A DNA stretch of 64,000 bases from CAMLIZ01 sp040758375 (GTDB lineage: Bacteria > Pseudomonadota > Gammaproteobacteria > Burkholderiales > Burkholderiaceae_C), in NCBI GenBank assembly GCA_040758375.1, contig JBFLWE010000002.1:53840-117839 (forward strand). Reading direction: 5' to 3'. Below are positions 8,061 to 19,196 of the stretch, piece by piece. Position 1 is the stretch's first letter, and each line of letters opens with the position of its first letter. The notes below the pieces were generated by a model. It was not told where the DNA came from. It made no database searches and saw only the letters and a program-made list of their open reading frames with translations. Position numbers and translations under genes: made by a program.

Positions 8061-9125
8061 TCAGGTCACCGTCTGCGCCAGCGCGCCGCTGGCATAGCGC
8101 TGCGCGATCTCGGACAAGGACACCGCCTTGATCTTGGGCGCCTGGCCTTCGCAGCCGAATTCCATGTAGCGCTGCTTGCAGATGGCCTTGGCGGCCTCGC
8201 GCGCGGGCTTCATCCACTCGCGCATGTCGAACTTGTCGGGGTGCTCGGCCATGAACTGACGCACCGCGCCGGTCATCGCCAGGCGGATGTCGGTGTCGAT
8301 GTTGATCTTGCGCACGCCGTGCTTGATGGCCTCCTGGATCTCCTCGACCGGCACGCCGTAGGTCTCTTTCATGTTGCCGCCGTACTTGCGGATCTGCTCC
8401 AACAGGTCTTGCGGTACGGAGGACGAGCCGTGCATCACCAGGTGGGTGTTGGGGATGCGGCGGTGGATTTCCTTGATGCGGTCGATCGCGAGGATGTCGC
8501 CCGTGGGCTTGCGGCTGAACTTGTAGGCGCCGTGGCTGGTGCCGATGGCGATGGCCAGCGCGTCGAGCTGGGTCTTCTTGACGAAGTCAGCCGCCTGCTC
8601 CGGGTCGGTGAGCAGCTGCTCGCGCGTCATCGTGCCCTCGGCACCGTGGCCGTCTTCCTTGTCGCCCTTCATCGTCTCCAGCGAACCGAGGCAGCCGAGT
8701 TCGCCTTCGACCGTGACGCCCAGCTTGTGAGCCATGTCGACCACGGTCTTGGTCACGTCGACGTTGTATTCGTAGCTGGCGATGGTCTTGCCGTCGGCCT
8801 GCAGCGAGCCGTCCATCATCACCGAGCTGAAGCCCAGGTCGATGGCGCCCTTGCAGACGTCGGGGCTCTGGCCGTGGTCCTGGTGCATGACCAGCGGGAT
8901 CTGCGGGTAGGCCTCGAGCGCGGCCTGGATCAGGTGCTTGATGAAGGATTCACCGGCGTACTTGCGGGCGCCGGCGCTGGCCTGCAGGATCACCGGCGCA
9001 CCCACTTCCTGGGCCGCGGCCATCACGGCCTGCACCTGCTCGAGGTTGTTGACGTTGAATGCCGGAATGCCATAGCCGTTCTCGGCGGCGTGGTCCAGCA
9101 GTTGGCGCATTGAGACGAGTGGCAT
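8061..9125 (-). CDS. fba: Class II fructose-bisphosphate aldolase (Calvin-cycle/gluconeogenesis type)
   Basis: Zinc-dependent aldolase, 354 residues, cleaving or forming fructose-1,6-bisphosphate. Motifs: VMHQDHGQSPD (metal-binding His), DGSLQADGKTIASYEYN, VEGELGCLGSLE, GTSHGAYKF and LVMHGSSSVP. It starts with MPLVSMRQLLDHAAENGYGIPAFNVNN (full N-terminus described, first residues only relevant). The neighbours pyk, pgk and pur genes form the usual Burkholderiales carbon/purine block. An intrinsic terminator follows at 8013-8037. Confidence 0.96.
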   Translation of the reverse strand: MPLVSMRQLLDHAAENGYGIPAFNVNNLEQVQAVMAAAQEVGAPVILQASAGARKYAGESFIKHLIQAALEAYPQIPLVMHQDHGQSPDVCKGAIDLGFSSVMMDGSLQADGKTIASYEYNVDVTKTVVDMAHKLGVTVEGELGCLGSLETMKGDKEDGHGAEGTMTREQLLTDPEQAADFVKKTQLDALAIAIGTSHGAYKFSRKPTGDILAIDRIKEIHRRIPNTHLVMHGSSSVPQDLLEQIRKYGGNMKETYGVPVEEIQEAIKHGVRKINIDTDIRLAMTGAVRQFMAEHPDKFDMREWMKPAREAAKAICKQRYMEFGCEGQAPKIKAVSLSEIAQRYASGALAQTVT

Positions 9126-9439
9126 GGCGGTCTTCCTGTAGTGGGTGGAACCGGGGTCGGTGGCAAGGCGCTGCGGCAGGGCAAGGCGGTCCGCGAGGGG
9201 CGGAGCAATCGCAATGCCGTGCGCGGGATCAGAAGTAGGCGCCGTAACCTGGCTGTAACTAAGCCGGGAATTCTACCGATCGCCTGTGGGCTCCGACCCC
9301 CTCGTGGCGGGGGTCGCGCGAGGCGCACAGGCCGCTGCCGGAAGCCCAACTGGCCCGCAAAACGCCGGCTTTTCGGGGTTTGAAGACGCAGGGGCCGGCA
9401 CACACTGGTACGACGCCATTTTTCCCCCCGAGCGCCCCG
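9126..9439. other. Divergent intergenic region fba / HATPase gene
   Basis: 314 bases without a gene. On the minus strand a TAGAAT hexamer (9270-9275) could be the fba -10 box, giving a leader of about 140 bases; no convincing -35 is visible. A GACCCCC/GGGGGTC hairpin with a 7-base loop lies at 9295-9315. Short open frames here lack ribosome-binding sites and codon bias, and I do not call them. Confidence 0.5.
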
Positions 9440-10459
9440 ATGCCACGTGTCAACCTGACCCACATGACGACCTGGATCACCGCCGCGGCGGTGCAGCGGC
9501 CGGACGACCTGGCGGCGCTGGTGATGGAGCGTGCCGGATGCAGCCGCGCCTGTGCGCACAAGGCACTACGCCGGTTGGGCCAGATGCAGTGGCTCGTGCG
9601 CGGCGGCTCGCGCAGCCGGCCGGTCTACACGCCCGGGCCGCTGCGCCAGGTGGTCAAGCGCTACCCGCTGCACGGGCTGTCGGAAGACCTGCCCTGGAGC
9701 CGCGACTTCGCGCCCTACTTCGCGCTGCCGTCCGCTGTGCGGCGCATGCTGCAGCACGCGTTCCAGGAGTTGCTGAACAACGCCATCGACCACAGCGGCG
9801 GCGCGGCAGTCACGGTGTCGGTGCGACAGACGCCCACGCAGGCGCAACTGCTGGTCTCCGACGACGGCTGCGGTCTGTTCGACCGGCTGCGCAGCGCGTT
9901 TGCGATCGACGATCCGATGCACGCGATGCTGGAGCTGAGCAAGGGCAAGCTGACCAGCCAGCCCACCCGGCACATGGGCCGGGGCCTGTTCTTCACGTCG
10001 CAACTGGCCGACGTGTTCGACCTGCATGCCAACGGCACGGCCTTCCAGCGCCGCGGCTGGGAAGGTCAGCACTGGCGCTGTGGCCGCCCGCTGGCCGCGC
10101 AGGGCACCTCGGTCTACCTGGCGATGTCTCTGGACACCCGCCGCACGCTCGAGTCGGTGCTGGACCTGTGGAGCGGCGACGGCAGCGGCGTGGCCTTCGA
10201 CCGCACCAGCGTCTCGCTGCGCCTGATGGCCACCGACGGCGTGGCGCTGGACTCACGCGCCCAGGCCCGCCGCGTGGCCGCGCGGCTGGAGCAGTTCAAG
10301 CGCGCGGAAGTCGATTTCGACGGCATCGACGAGATCGGCCACGGCTTCGCCGACGAGTTGTTCCGCGTGTTCGCGCACGACCATCCCGGCGTGCAACTGG
10401 TGCCGCTCAACATGCAACCTCGCGTTGCCGCATTGATCAGCGCATTCCAGCGCGCCTAG
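9440..10459 (+). CDS. HATPase-domain protein with C-terminal DUF4325 (STAS-like) domain
   Basis: A 339-residue cytoplasmic protein with three parts. The first is a short helix-turn-helix-like N-terminus (CSRACAHKALRRLGQMQWLVRGG, about 34-56). The second is a GHKL ATPase with N box ELLNNAIDHS (110-119), G1 DDGCG (141-145) and G2 HMGRGLF (178-184). The third is a C-terminal DUF4325-like segment (about 290-337, VDFDGIDEIGHGFADELFRVF). No dimerisation/phospho-acceptor histidine domain is evident, so it is not a standard sensor kinase; it resembles anti-sigma/STAS switch pairs fused in one chain. The start could also be the ATG at 9464. Role unknown. It stands alone and convergent to pyk. Confidence 0.7.
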   Translation: MPRVNLTHMTTWITAAAVQRPDDLAALVMERAGCSRACAHKALRRLGQMQWLVRGGSRSRPVYTPGPLRQVVKRYPLHGLSEDLPWSRDFAPYFALPSAVRRMLQHAFQELLNNAIDHSGGAAVTVSVRQTPTQAQLLVSDDGCGLFDRLRSAFAIDDPMHAMLELSKGKLTSQPTRHMGRGLFFTSQLADVFDLHANGTAFQRRGWEGQHWRCGRPLAAQGTSVYLAMSLDTRRTLESVLDLWSGDGSGVAFDRTSVSLRLMATDGVALDSRAQARRVAARLEQFKRAEVDFDGIDEIGHGFADELFRVFAHDHPGVQLVPLNMQPRVAALISAFQRA

Positions 10460-10469
10460 CCAGCCCGGC

Positions 10470-10549
10470 GGACACCGCAGATCCGGCTTTGCCGGGCTGC
10501 CGGTGTTGCCTCCTTCGAGGGGAAGCGCCGTCAGGCGCTTCGGGGGTGG
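10470..10549. repeat. Intergenic hairpin repeat R1 (intact copy)
   Basis: Two adjacent hairpins fill the gap between the convergent HATPase and pyk genes. The first pairs ACACCG...CGGTGT around ATCCGGC-ttt-GCCGG; the second pairs AAGCGCC-gtca-GGCGCTT, flanked by CCTTCGAGGGG and CGGGGG. The same two hairpins recur at 35240-35407, there split by an insert. It may serve as a bidirectional terminator here. Confidence 0.7.
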
Positions 10550-11980
10550 TCAACCCACCCTGCTGACCTTGAGCATGTTGGTGCCGCCCGGGTAGCCCAT
10601 GGGCTCCCCGCAGGTGATGGCATAGGTGTCGCCCGGCTTCAGCACGCCGCGCTCGACCAGCAGCTTCTCCGCCGCCACCAGCGCCTGGTCACGGTCTTGC
10701 AGCGTCGGCATGGGCAGCGGCGTGACGTTGCGGTACAGCGCCATGCGACGCTCGCTCACCGGCTGGGCGGTGAGGCCGTAGATCGGCACGTGCACCCGGT
10801 GCCGGCTCATCCACAAGGCGGTGGAGCCGCTTTCGGTGAGCGCGATGATGGCCTTGCAGCCCAGGTGGTGCGCGGTGAACAACGCGCCCATCGCGATCGA
10901 CTGGTCGATGCGGCCGAAGCGCTTGTTGGTGAAGTCGGCGTCGAGCGACACATGCTCCGCGCGCTCGGCCTCCTCGGCGATCGCGGCCATGGCCTCCACC
11001 GTCTCCACCGGGTACTTGCCGGCGGCCGTCTCGGCGCTGAGCATCACCGCGTCGGTGCCGTCGAGCACGGCGTTGGCCACGTCGCTCACCTCGGCGCGCG
11101 TGGGCACCGGGTTGACGATCATCGACTCCATCATCTGGGTCGCGGTGATGACCACCTTGTCCATCTCGCGCGCCAGCTTGATCATGCGCTTTTGCAGCGC
11201 GGGCACGGCTGCGTTGCCCACCTCCACCGCCAGGTCGCCGCGCGCGACCATGATGCCGTCGCTGGCCTTCAGGATGCCTTCGAGCACGGGGATCGCCTCG
11301 CTGCGCTCGATCTTGGCGATCATGCCCGGCTTGTGGCGGTAAGGCTCGCCCGCCACGTTGGCGAGCTGGCGTGCCATCTCCATGTCGGTGGCGTTCTTCG
11401 GGAAGCTCACCGCCAGGTACTCGCACTGGAAGCTCATCGCGGTCTTGATGTCCTCCATGTCCTTGGCGGTGAGCGCCGGCGCGGTGAGCCCGCCGCCTTG
11501 CTTGTTGATGCCCTTGTTGTTGGACAGCTCGCCGCCGATCTTCACGGTGGTGTGCACCTCGTCGCCGCGCACGAACTCCACCGTCAGCACGATCAGCCCG
11601 TCGTTGAGCAGCAGCGTGTCGCCGGGCTTCACGTCGCGCGGCAGCTCCTTGTAGTCCAGGCCCACGCGCTCCAGGTTGCCCGGCTCCCTCATCGAGGCAT
11701 CGAGGATGAAGGGCTGGCCTTTGTCGAGCATGACCTTGCCGCCTTCGAACTTGCCGACACGGATCTTCGGTCCCTGCAGGTCGGCCATGATCGCCACCGA
11801 CTTGCCCGCCCGCTCGGCCGTCTCGCGCACCAAGCGCGCTCGGTCGATGTGGTCCTGCGCGGTGCCGTGCGAGAAGTTCAGCCGCACCACGTCGACCCCG
11901 CAGCGGATCATGCGTTCCAGCACCTCCGGCGTGGAGGAGGCAGGGCCTAGCGTGGCGACGATCTTGGTCTGGCGGGGCAT
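10550..11980 (-). CDS. pyk: Pyruvate kinase
   Basis: 476-residue glycolytic enzyme making pyruvate and ATP from phosphoenolpyruvate and ADP. Visible motifs are RQTKIVATLGPASS at the N-terminus, VRLNFSHG, MADLQGPKIRVG, AKIERSEAI, IMVARGDLAVEVG (substrate/metal site) and VITATQMMESM. A C-terminal domain (about 350-476) follows. It lies in the pgk-maeB-pyk minus-strand block, about 70 bases after maeB. Confidence 0.97.
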   Translation of the reverse strand: MPRQTKIVATLGPASSTPEVLERMIRCGVDVVRLNFSHGTAQDHIDRARLVRETAERAGKSVAIMADLQGPKIRVGKFEGGKVMLDKGQPFILDASMREPGNLERVGLDYKELPRDVKPGDTLLLNDGLIVLTVEFVRGDEVHTTVKIGGELSNNKGINKQGGGLTAPALTAKDMEDIKTAMSFQCEYLAVSFPKNATDMEMARQLANVAGEPYRHKPGMIAKIERSEAIPVLEGILKASDGIMVARGDLAVEVGNAAVPALQKRMIKLAREMDKVVITATQMMESMIVNPVPTRAEVSDVANAVLDGTDAVMLSAETAAGKYPVETVEAMAAIAEEAERAEHVSLDADFTNKRFGRIDQSIAMGALFTAHHLGCKAIIALTESGSTALWMSRHRVHVPIYGLTAQPVSERRMALYRNVTPLPMPTLQDRDQALVAAEKLLVERGVLKPGDTYAITCGEPMGYPGGTNMLKVSRVG

Positions 11981-12049
11981 CGAGGTAACTCCGGTACGGG
12001 GCAGCCCGCCATTATTGCGGCCGCTTCCCTGCGAATGGGCGCCTTCGGG

Positions 12050-14371
<2,322 letters not shown>

Positions 14372-14455
14372 GGCAGTTCCTCGCTGGAGTGTGAGCAAAA
14401 ACGGGACAGCGAGGTTACAGCGCCGGTACGCGATTGCCGATACGTAAATGACGAA

Positions 14456-14480
14456 GGCCCATGCCGGTTCGGCATGGGCC
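14456..14480 (-). terminator. Probable terminator after pgk
   Basis: GGCCCATGCCG-aac-CGGCATGGGCC on the minus strand, an 11-bp perfect stem 23 bases after the pgk stop, followed by TTCGTCATTT. It is a strong hairpin with only a moderate U-tract. Confidence 0.65.
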
Positions 14481-14503
14481 CCTATCGGATCGGGTATGGA
14501 AAC

Positions 14504-15697
14504 TTAAGCCGCCGCCCTCTTGGCCAGGATCTCGAAAGCCGGCAGGGTCTTGCCCTCCAGCACCTCGAGGAAGGCACCGCCGCCGGTGGAGATGTAGCCC
14601 ACGTCCTGCTCGATGCCGTACTTGGCAATCGCCGCCAGCGTGTCGCCGCCGCCGGCGATGCTGAAGGCGGGGCTTTCGGCAATGGCGCGGGCGATCGTCT
14701 CCGTGCCTTTGGCGAAGGCGTCGAATTCGAACACGCCCACCGGGCCGTTCCAGACGATGGTGCCGGCCTTCTTGAGCTGCTCGGCCAGCCGGGCCGCCGT
14801 CTGGGGGCCGATGTCGAGGATCATCTCGTCGGCCGCCACCTCGCTGGCCGCCTTCACCACCGCAGGTGCGTCGGCCTTGAACTCCTTGGCCACCACCACG
14901 TCCTCGGGAATGGGCACCTCGGCGCCGCGGTCCTTCATCGCCTTGATGACGGCCATGGCCTCGCCGATCAGGTCGGCTTCCACCAGCGACTTGCCCACGT
15001 TCAGCCCCGAGGCCAGCATGAAGGTGTTGGCGATGCCGCCGCCGACGATCAGCCCGTCGACCTTTTGCGCCAGGCTTTGCAGGATGGTCAGCTTGGTGCT
15101 CACCTTGGAGCCGGCCACGATGGCGACCAGCGGACGCTTCGGCTGGGCCAGCGCCTTGGTGATCGCGTCGATCTCGGCGGCCAGCAGCGGGCCGGCGCAG
15201 GCGACCTTGGCGAACTGCGCGATACCGTAGGTGGAAGCCTCGGCGCGGTGCGCCGTGCCGAAGGCATCGTGCACGAAGATGTCGGTCAGCGCCGCCATCT
15301 TCTTCGCCAGCTCCTCGTTGTTCTTCTTCTCGCCCTTGTTGAGGCGGCAGTTCTCCAGCAGCACCAGTTCGCCGGGCTTCACTGCCACGCCCTCGACCCA
15401 GTTCTGCATCAAGGGCACCGGGCGCTTGAGCAGCTCGGCCAGCCGATCCGCCACGGGCTGCAGCGAATCCTCGGGCTTGAACTCGCCTTCGGTGGGGCGG
15501 CCCAGGTGCGAGGTGACCATCACCGCGGCTCCGGCCTTCAAGGCCATCTCGATGCAGGGAATCGAGGCGCGGATGCGGGTGTCGTCGGTGATGCGGCCGC
15601 TGTCGTCCTGCGGCACGTTGAGGTCGGCGCGGATGAACACGCGCTGGCCGGCGACCTTGCCTTGGTCGATGAGGTCGGAGAAACGGAGGTAGTTCAT
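14504..15697 (-). CDS. pgk: Phosphoglycerate kinase
   Basis: 397-residue glycolytic kinase interconverting 1,3-bisphosphoglycerate + ADP and 3-phosphoglycerate + ATP. Motifs: VFIRADLNVPQDD, VTSHLGRPTEG, FVHDAFGTAHRAEAST, AIVAGSKVSTKL, WNGPVGVFEFDAFAKGT and the ATP-site SIAGGGDTLAAI. Full family length. It ends in an intrinsic hairpin, so it is a separate transcript from maeB. Confidence 0.97.
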   Translation of the reverse strand: MNYLRFSDLIDQGKVAGQRVFIRADLNVPQDDSGRITDDTRIRASIPCIEMALKAGAAVMVTSHLGRPTEGEFKPEDSLQPVADRLAELLKRPVPLMQNWVEGVAVKPGELVLLENCRLNKGEKKNNEELAKKMAALTDIFVHDAFGTAHRAEASTYGIAQFAKVACAGPLLAAEIDAITKALAQPKRPLVAIVAGSKVSTKLTILQSLAQKVDGLIVGGGIANTFMLASGLNVGKSLVEADLIGEAMAVIKAMKDRGAEVPIPEDVVVAKEFKADAPAVVKAASEVAADEMILDIGPQTAARLAEQLKKAGTIVWNGPVGVFEFDAFAKGTETIARAIAESPAFSIAGGGDTLAAIAKYGIEQDVGYISTGGGAFLEVLEGKTLPAFEILAKRAAA

Positions 15698-15777
15698 GGC
15701 GGGGACGGCTTCAGGTGGAATCCCGTGATTCTAAGAAGCGCGGGTTTCAAAGCCGGTTCCTGCGCCACCGACGTCGC

Positions 15778-16110
15778 TTACCAGCCCAGCCCCAGCCGCA
15801 GCGCAAGCATCACCGCCGTGCCGCTGACGATGGTGCCGAGGATGCCGCGGCGCCAGAAGAAGAAGTAGGCCGTGGCCACGATCACGGCGTACAGCCGCGC
15901 GTCCTTCAGCGTGTGGACCAGCTGGCCCTGCGTCATCACGACTTCCGGCACGACGATCGCAGCCATGGCGGCCAGCGGCGCATAACGCAGCCCCTGCTTC
16001 AGCCACACCGGCAGCGGCATCTCGCGTTGCGGAAAGAGGAAGAAGGCGCGCGTGACCACAGTGACGACCGCCATGCCCAGGATGGTGAAGAACGCTTCCC
16101 AGAAGCTCAT
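15778..16110 (-). CDS. azlD: Branched-chain amino acid exporter small subunit AzlD
   Basis: 110 residues, four predicted hydrophobic helices (FFTILGMAVVTVVTRAFFLF, LAAMAAIVVPEVVM, LYAVIVATAYFFFW, VMLALRLGLGW), the AzlD fold. Acts in the inner membrane with AzlC to export branched-chain amino acids or analogues. Its ATG overlaps the azlC stop (ATGA), showing translational coupling. Confidence 0.88.
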   Translation of the reverse strand: MSFWEAFFTILGMAVVTVVTRAFFLFPQREMPLPVWLKQGLRYAPLAAMAAIVVPEVVMTQGQLVHTLKDARLYAVIVATAYFFFWRRGILGTIVSGTAVMLALRLGLGW

Positions 16111-16850
16111 GTCCTGTCCTCCACCGGCCCCGGTGTGCGCGCCGTGTGGTCCATCACCAGGCCGATGGCCACTGCCGCGGCGATCGCCACCAGGATGTTG
16201 AGCTTCAGCGGCAAGGCATACGCGGCCACCGCCGCGCAGCCGGCCACGGCGGCCGCCACCCAGGTGGCCTTGTCGGACAGCATCGAATAGATCAGCCCCA
16301 GCAGCGCCAGCGTGCCGGCGAAGCCGATGCCCCACTCGGTGGGAATGTGGTCGGCCGCGAAGATGCCGACCATCGACGGCACCTGCCAGGCGGTCCAGTT
16401 CGTCGCCACGCCGCCCAGGAAGTACGGCACCTGCTCCGGCGCCGGCTGCGGCGTGCGGAAGCGCCGCATGAAGATCACGTAGTTCAGGTCGGCGGTGAAA
16501 TAGGCCAGCCCGACGCGCTTGGCGCGCGGGAAGTGCCCGAAATACGGCCGCCACTGCGCGCTGAAGATGATGAAGCGCAGGTTGACGCAAAACGAAGTGG
16601 CCAGCACCACCCACAGCGGCGCGCCCGACGCGATGAGCGGCAGCGACGCCAGCTGCGCGCTGCCGGCGAACACCAGCAGCGACATCAGCACCGACAGGCC
16701 CACGCCCAGCCCGCTCTTGGTCATTGCGACGCCGGTCACCAGGCCCCAGGCCGCGATGCCCATGGCAGTGGGCACCATTTCGCGTGCGCCGAGCGCGAAT
16801 TCAGGATGGCGCCAGATCGGCTCGCCTGGCGCCCTGTACCACGAGGTCAT
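16107..16850 (-). CDS. azlC: Branched-chain amino acid exporter large subunit AzlC
   Basis: 247-residue inner-membrane protein with the AzlC signature near the N-terminus (AREMVPTAMGIAAWGLVTGV and VFAGSAQLASLPLIASGAPLW) and NLRFIIFSAQWRPYF after the third helix. The start at 16850 (MTSWYRAPGEP) is preferred; the open frame before it runs into the neighbouring intergenic sequence. Forms a two-gene unit with azlD. Confidence 0.88.
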   Translation of the reverse strand: MTSWYRAPGEPIWRHPEFALGAREMVPTAMGIAAWGLVTGVAMTKSGLGVGLSVLMSLLVFAGSAQLASLPLIASGAPLWVVLATSFCVNLRFIIFSAQWRPYFGHFPRAKRVGLAYFTADLNYVIFMRRFRTPQPAPEQVPYFLGGVATNWTAWQVPSMVGIFAADHIPTEWGIGFAGTLALLGLIYSMLSDKATWVAAAVAGCAAVAAYALPLKLNILVAIAAAVAIGLVMDHTARTPGPVEDRT

Positions 16851-16947
16851 GCACCCATTGTCAGGTGTTCGGCCATTTCCTGGCTGACACCTTCGCGCAG
16901 CGGGCAGGGCGAGCCCCAGGGCCGCTGCGAAGCGCAAGCACCCGCCG

Positions 16948-17718
16948 CTAGCGGCGGGTGACGCTTCCGCTGCCCAACACCGAGCTGCGCGTCAGCGTGC
17001 CGCTGCCACCGTACACCACGTCGCCCGAGCCCGCGATCGAGACCGCCAGCGTCTTGTTGGCCGTGACGTCCGCGTCGCCGCTGCCGGAGATGCTCACGGT
17101 CACGTCGTCGGCCTGCAACTGCGGCAGCCGTGCGTCGCCACTGCCCGCGATGCTGAGCTTGACGCGGGCGGCGCTGCCTGCCGCCCGCACGTCGCCACTG
17201 CCGGCGATGGCGATGTCCAGCGACTCGGTCTGCAAGCCGCCGATGCGTCCGTCGGAGGAGCCGGCGATGCTGAGCTTCAGCGATGGTGTCTGCAGCGACT
17301 CGATCGTGAAGTCGCCCGAGCCGCTGGTGGACAAGGCCTGCAGCCGCGCCACGTCGACGGTCACCCGGATCTGGCTGCGCGTGCTCAGGCTTTGCCCCTT
17401 GCGCACACCCACCACCAGCGTCGGGCCGTGGGCGCCGTCTTCCACCTGGGTCTCGATGAGTGGCAGCAGGTTGTCGTCGGCACGCACCTCCACCGCCTCG
17501 CGGCCGCTCTGACGCACCACAAGTTCGATCGGGCCGCGCACCGAGATGGCCTGAAAGCTGCCCGGCGCACGGGTCTCGCTGGCGGGCTTGCCGGAGCCGG
17601 TGACCGAGGAGCCCAGGCCCCAGCGGATGTCGAGCGCGTGGGCCGGCCATACGGCGGTGGCGAGCAGCAAGGCGGCCGCGCCGAGGCGCAGCCAAGCGGA
17701 TGGGGCGAGCAGGTTCAT
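16948..17718 (-). CDS. Exported DUF2807 (GIN domain, putative auto-transporter adhesin-head-like) protein
   Basis: 256 residues with a Sec signal peptide (MNLLAPSAWLRLGAAALLLATAVWPAHA, cleavage after AHA). The rest is a repetitive right-handed beta structure. The tripeptide SGSGD or AGSGD recurs about every 20 residues (TSGSGDFTIES, IAGSSDGRIGG, IAGSGDVRAAG, IAGSGDARLPQ, ISGSGDADVTA, IAGSGDVVYGG), the hallmark of the DUF2807 fold. No known enzymatic role; probably periplasmic or surface-bound. The start at 17718 is chosen because the signal peptide begins there. Confidence 0.82.
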   Translation of the reverse strand: MNLLAPSAWLRLGAAALLLATAVWPAHALDIRWGLGSSVTGSGKPASETRAPGSFQAISVRGPIELVVRQSGREAVEVRADDNLLPLIETQVEDGAHGPTLVVGVRKGQSLSTRSQIRVTVDVARLQALSTSGSGDFTIESLQTPSLKLSIAGSSDGRIGGLQTESLDIAIAGSGDVRAAGSAARVKLSIAGSGDARLPQLQADDVTVSISGSGDADVTANKTLAVSIAGSGDVVYGGSGTLTRSSVLGSGSVTRR

Positions 17719-17843
17719 GGGCATTCCCGAAGGCGTCTTGGCGATGGCGCACATCGTGGCGGGCCGGCAGCCGGCCGTCACGCGGCTTGCGACGTTCTGC
17801 AGCCTGGGCCCGACCAAACGCCGCGGCCCGGGAACGAGCCGAA

Positions 17844-18233
17844 TCAGGACGGGAGCTTTTCGACCTTTTCGGCTTTGTCGGCCTTGTCCGCCTTGCCCGG
17901 CTTGGCAGCGGGGGCCGGCTCGGCCGGTGCCTCGTCGGCCGGCGCCCGCGCCACCTCGGTGGGGGGGGTCAGTTGCGGCGGTGTGGGCTCGATCTTGTTC
18001 TCGCGCATGTAGTCGTTCATCTCGCGCCAGCCGGCGAGGATGGCGGCCTTGTCGATCTTGCGGTTGAGCGCAAAACAGTCCTCGATCGCCCGGCCGGCGT
18101 TGCGGCAGGCGCCGCCCACCGCCTTGCCTTCCGCCTCGCGGCGGGCGGCCAGGTCGCTGGCAGACTCGATGCCCAGCAGGTCGCAGCCGGCCAGCATCAC
18201 GACGAGTCCGAGCGAAATGAAAAGGCGGCGCAT
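17844..18233 (-). CDS. Small lipoprotein with Lys/Ala/Pro-rich tail
   Basis: 129 residues. MRRLFISLGLVVMLAGC is a lipoprotein signal with lipobox LAGC. The body (about 25-75) contains two conserved-looking cysteines in CRNAGRAIEDCF, probably a disulfide, and the last 50 residues are low-complexity Pro/Ala then Lys-Ala-Asp repeats. An ATG three codons upstream (18242) is equally possible. Function not recognised. Confidence 0.6.
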   Translation of the reverse strand: MRRLFISLGLVVMLAGCDLLGIESASDLAARREAEGKAVGGACRNAGRAIEDCFALNRKIDKAAILAGWREMNDYMRENKIEPTPPQLTPPTEVARAPADEAPAEPAPAAKPGKADKADKAEKVEKLPS

Positions 18234-18292
18234 GGCCGGCATATCGGCCGCTGCGCCGCCAGCTTGAGGGCCGGCCCTCCAGGCCGCAGCGG

Positions 18293-19147
18293 TCAGCGCA
18301 TGCCGCGCGCGGCCATTTCCAGCAGGCGCTCCACGCGCTCTTCGGTGGAAGGGTGGGTCGAGAACAGGCTGCGCAGGCCGCCGCCGAACAGCGGGTTGAC
18401 GATCATCATCTGCGCCGTCTCGGGGTGGCGCTCGGCGGCGTGCAGCGGCACGCCTTGCGCATAGCGCTGGATCTTCTGCAACGCGGCTGCCAGCGCCTGC
18501 GGATCGCCGGAGATCTCGGCGCCACCGCGGTCGGCCTCGAATTCGCGCGCGCGGCTGATCGCCATCTGGATCAGGCTGGCGGCGATCGGCGCCAGGATCG
18601 CGACCAGCAGGCCCACGATCGGATTGGCCGGCCGGCCTTCTTCATCGCGGCCGCCGAAGATCATCGCGAAGTTCGCCAGCATGCCGATGGCACCGGCCAT
18701 CGTGGCGCTGATCGTCGAGATGAGGATGTCGCGGTGCTTCACGTGCGCCAGCTCGTGTGCCATCACGCCGCGAAGCTCGCGCTCACTGAGTACACGCAGG
18801 ATGCCAGTGGTGGCGGCCACCGCGGCGTTGTCGGGGTTGCGGCCGGTGGCAAAGGCGTTGGGCGCGTCTTCCTGGATCAGGTACACGCGCGGCATCGGCA
18901 GGCCGGCGCGCTGCGCCAGGTCGCGCACCATGCGGTAGAACTGCGGCGCCGAGGCCTCGTCCACCTCCTGCGCGTGGTACATGCGCAGCACCAGCTTGTC
19001 GGAGAACCAGTAGCTGAAGAAGTTCATGCCCAGCGCCAGCAGCAGGGCGAACGCCATGCCGGTACGCCCGCCGATGAGCGCTCCGATGGCCATGAACAAG
19101 GCGGTGATGGCGGCCATCAGGATGGCCGTCTTCATCAGATTGAACAT
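18293..19147 (-). CDS. htpX: Protease HtpX (M48 membrane metalloprotease)
   Basis: 284-residue inner-membrane zinc protease degrading misfolded membrane proteins. Two N-terminal transmembrane helices (about 5-50), the HELAH zinc motif at 131-135, the second-shell EFEADRGGAEISGDP segment and two more hydrophobic stretches (150-200). Strong GGAGG upstream of the ATG at 19147; the frame further upstream is a shadow of the fmt end. Confidence 0.95.
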   Translation of the reverse strand: MFNLMKTAILMAAITALFMAIGALIGGRTGMAFALLLALGMNFFSYWFSDKLVLRMYHAQEVDEASAPQFYRMVRDLAQRAGLPMPRVYLIQEDAPNAFATGRNPDNAAVAATTGILRVLSERELRGVMAHELAHVKHRDILISTISATMAGAIGMLANFAMIFGGRDEEGRPANPIVGLLVAILAPIAASLIQMAISRAREFEADRGGAEISGDPQALAAALQKIQRYAQGVPLHAAERHPETAQMMIVNPLFGGGLRSLFSTHPSTEERVERLLEMAARGMR

Positions 19148-19196
19148 TGTGGTGTATGCCTCCAGTGCCGCGTAGATGCGGCCTGGAAGCGGAAGT

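Noticed and set aside
10470..10549. Possible small RNA or CRISPR-like repeat
   Set aside because: Only two hairpins, no spacer array and no promoter; it fits a dispersed intergenic repeat better.
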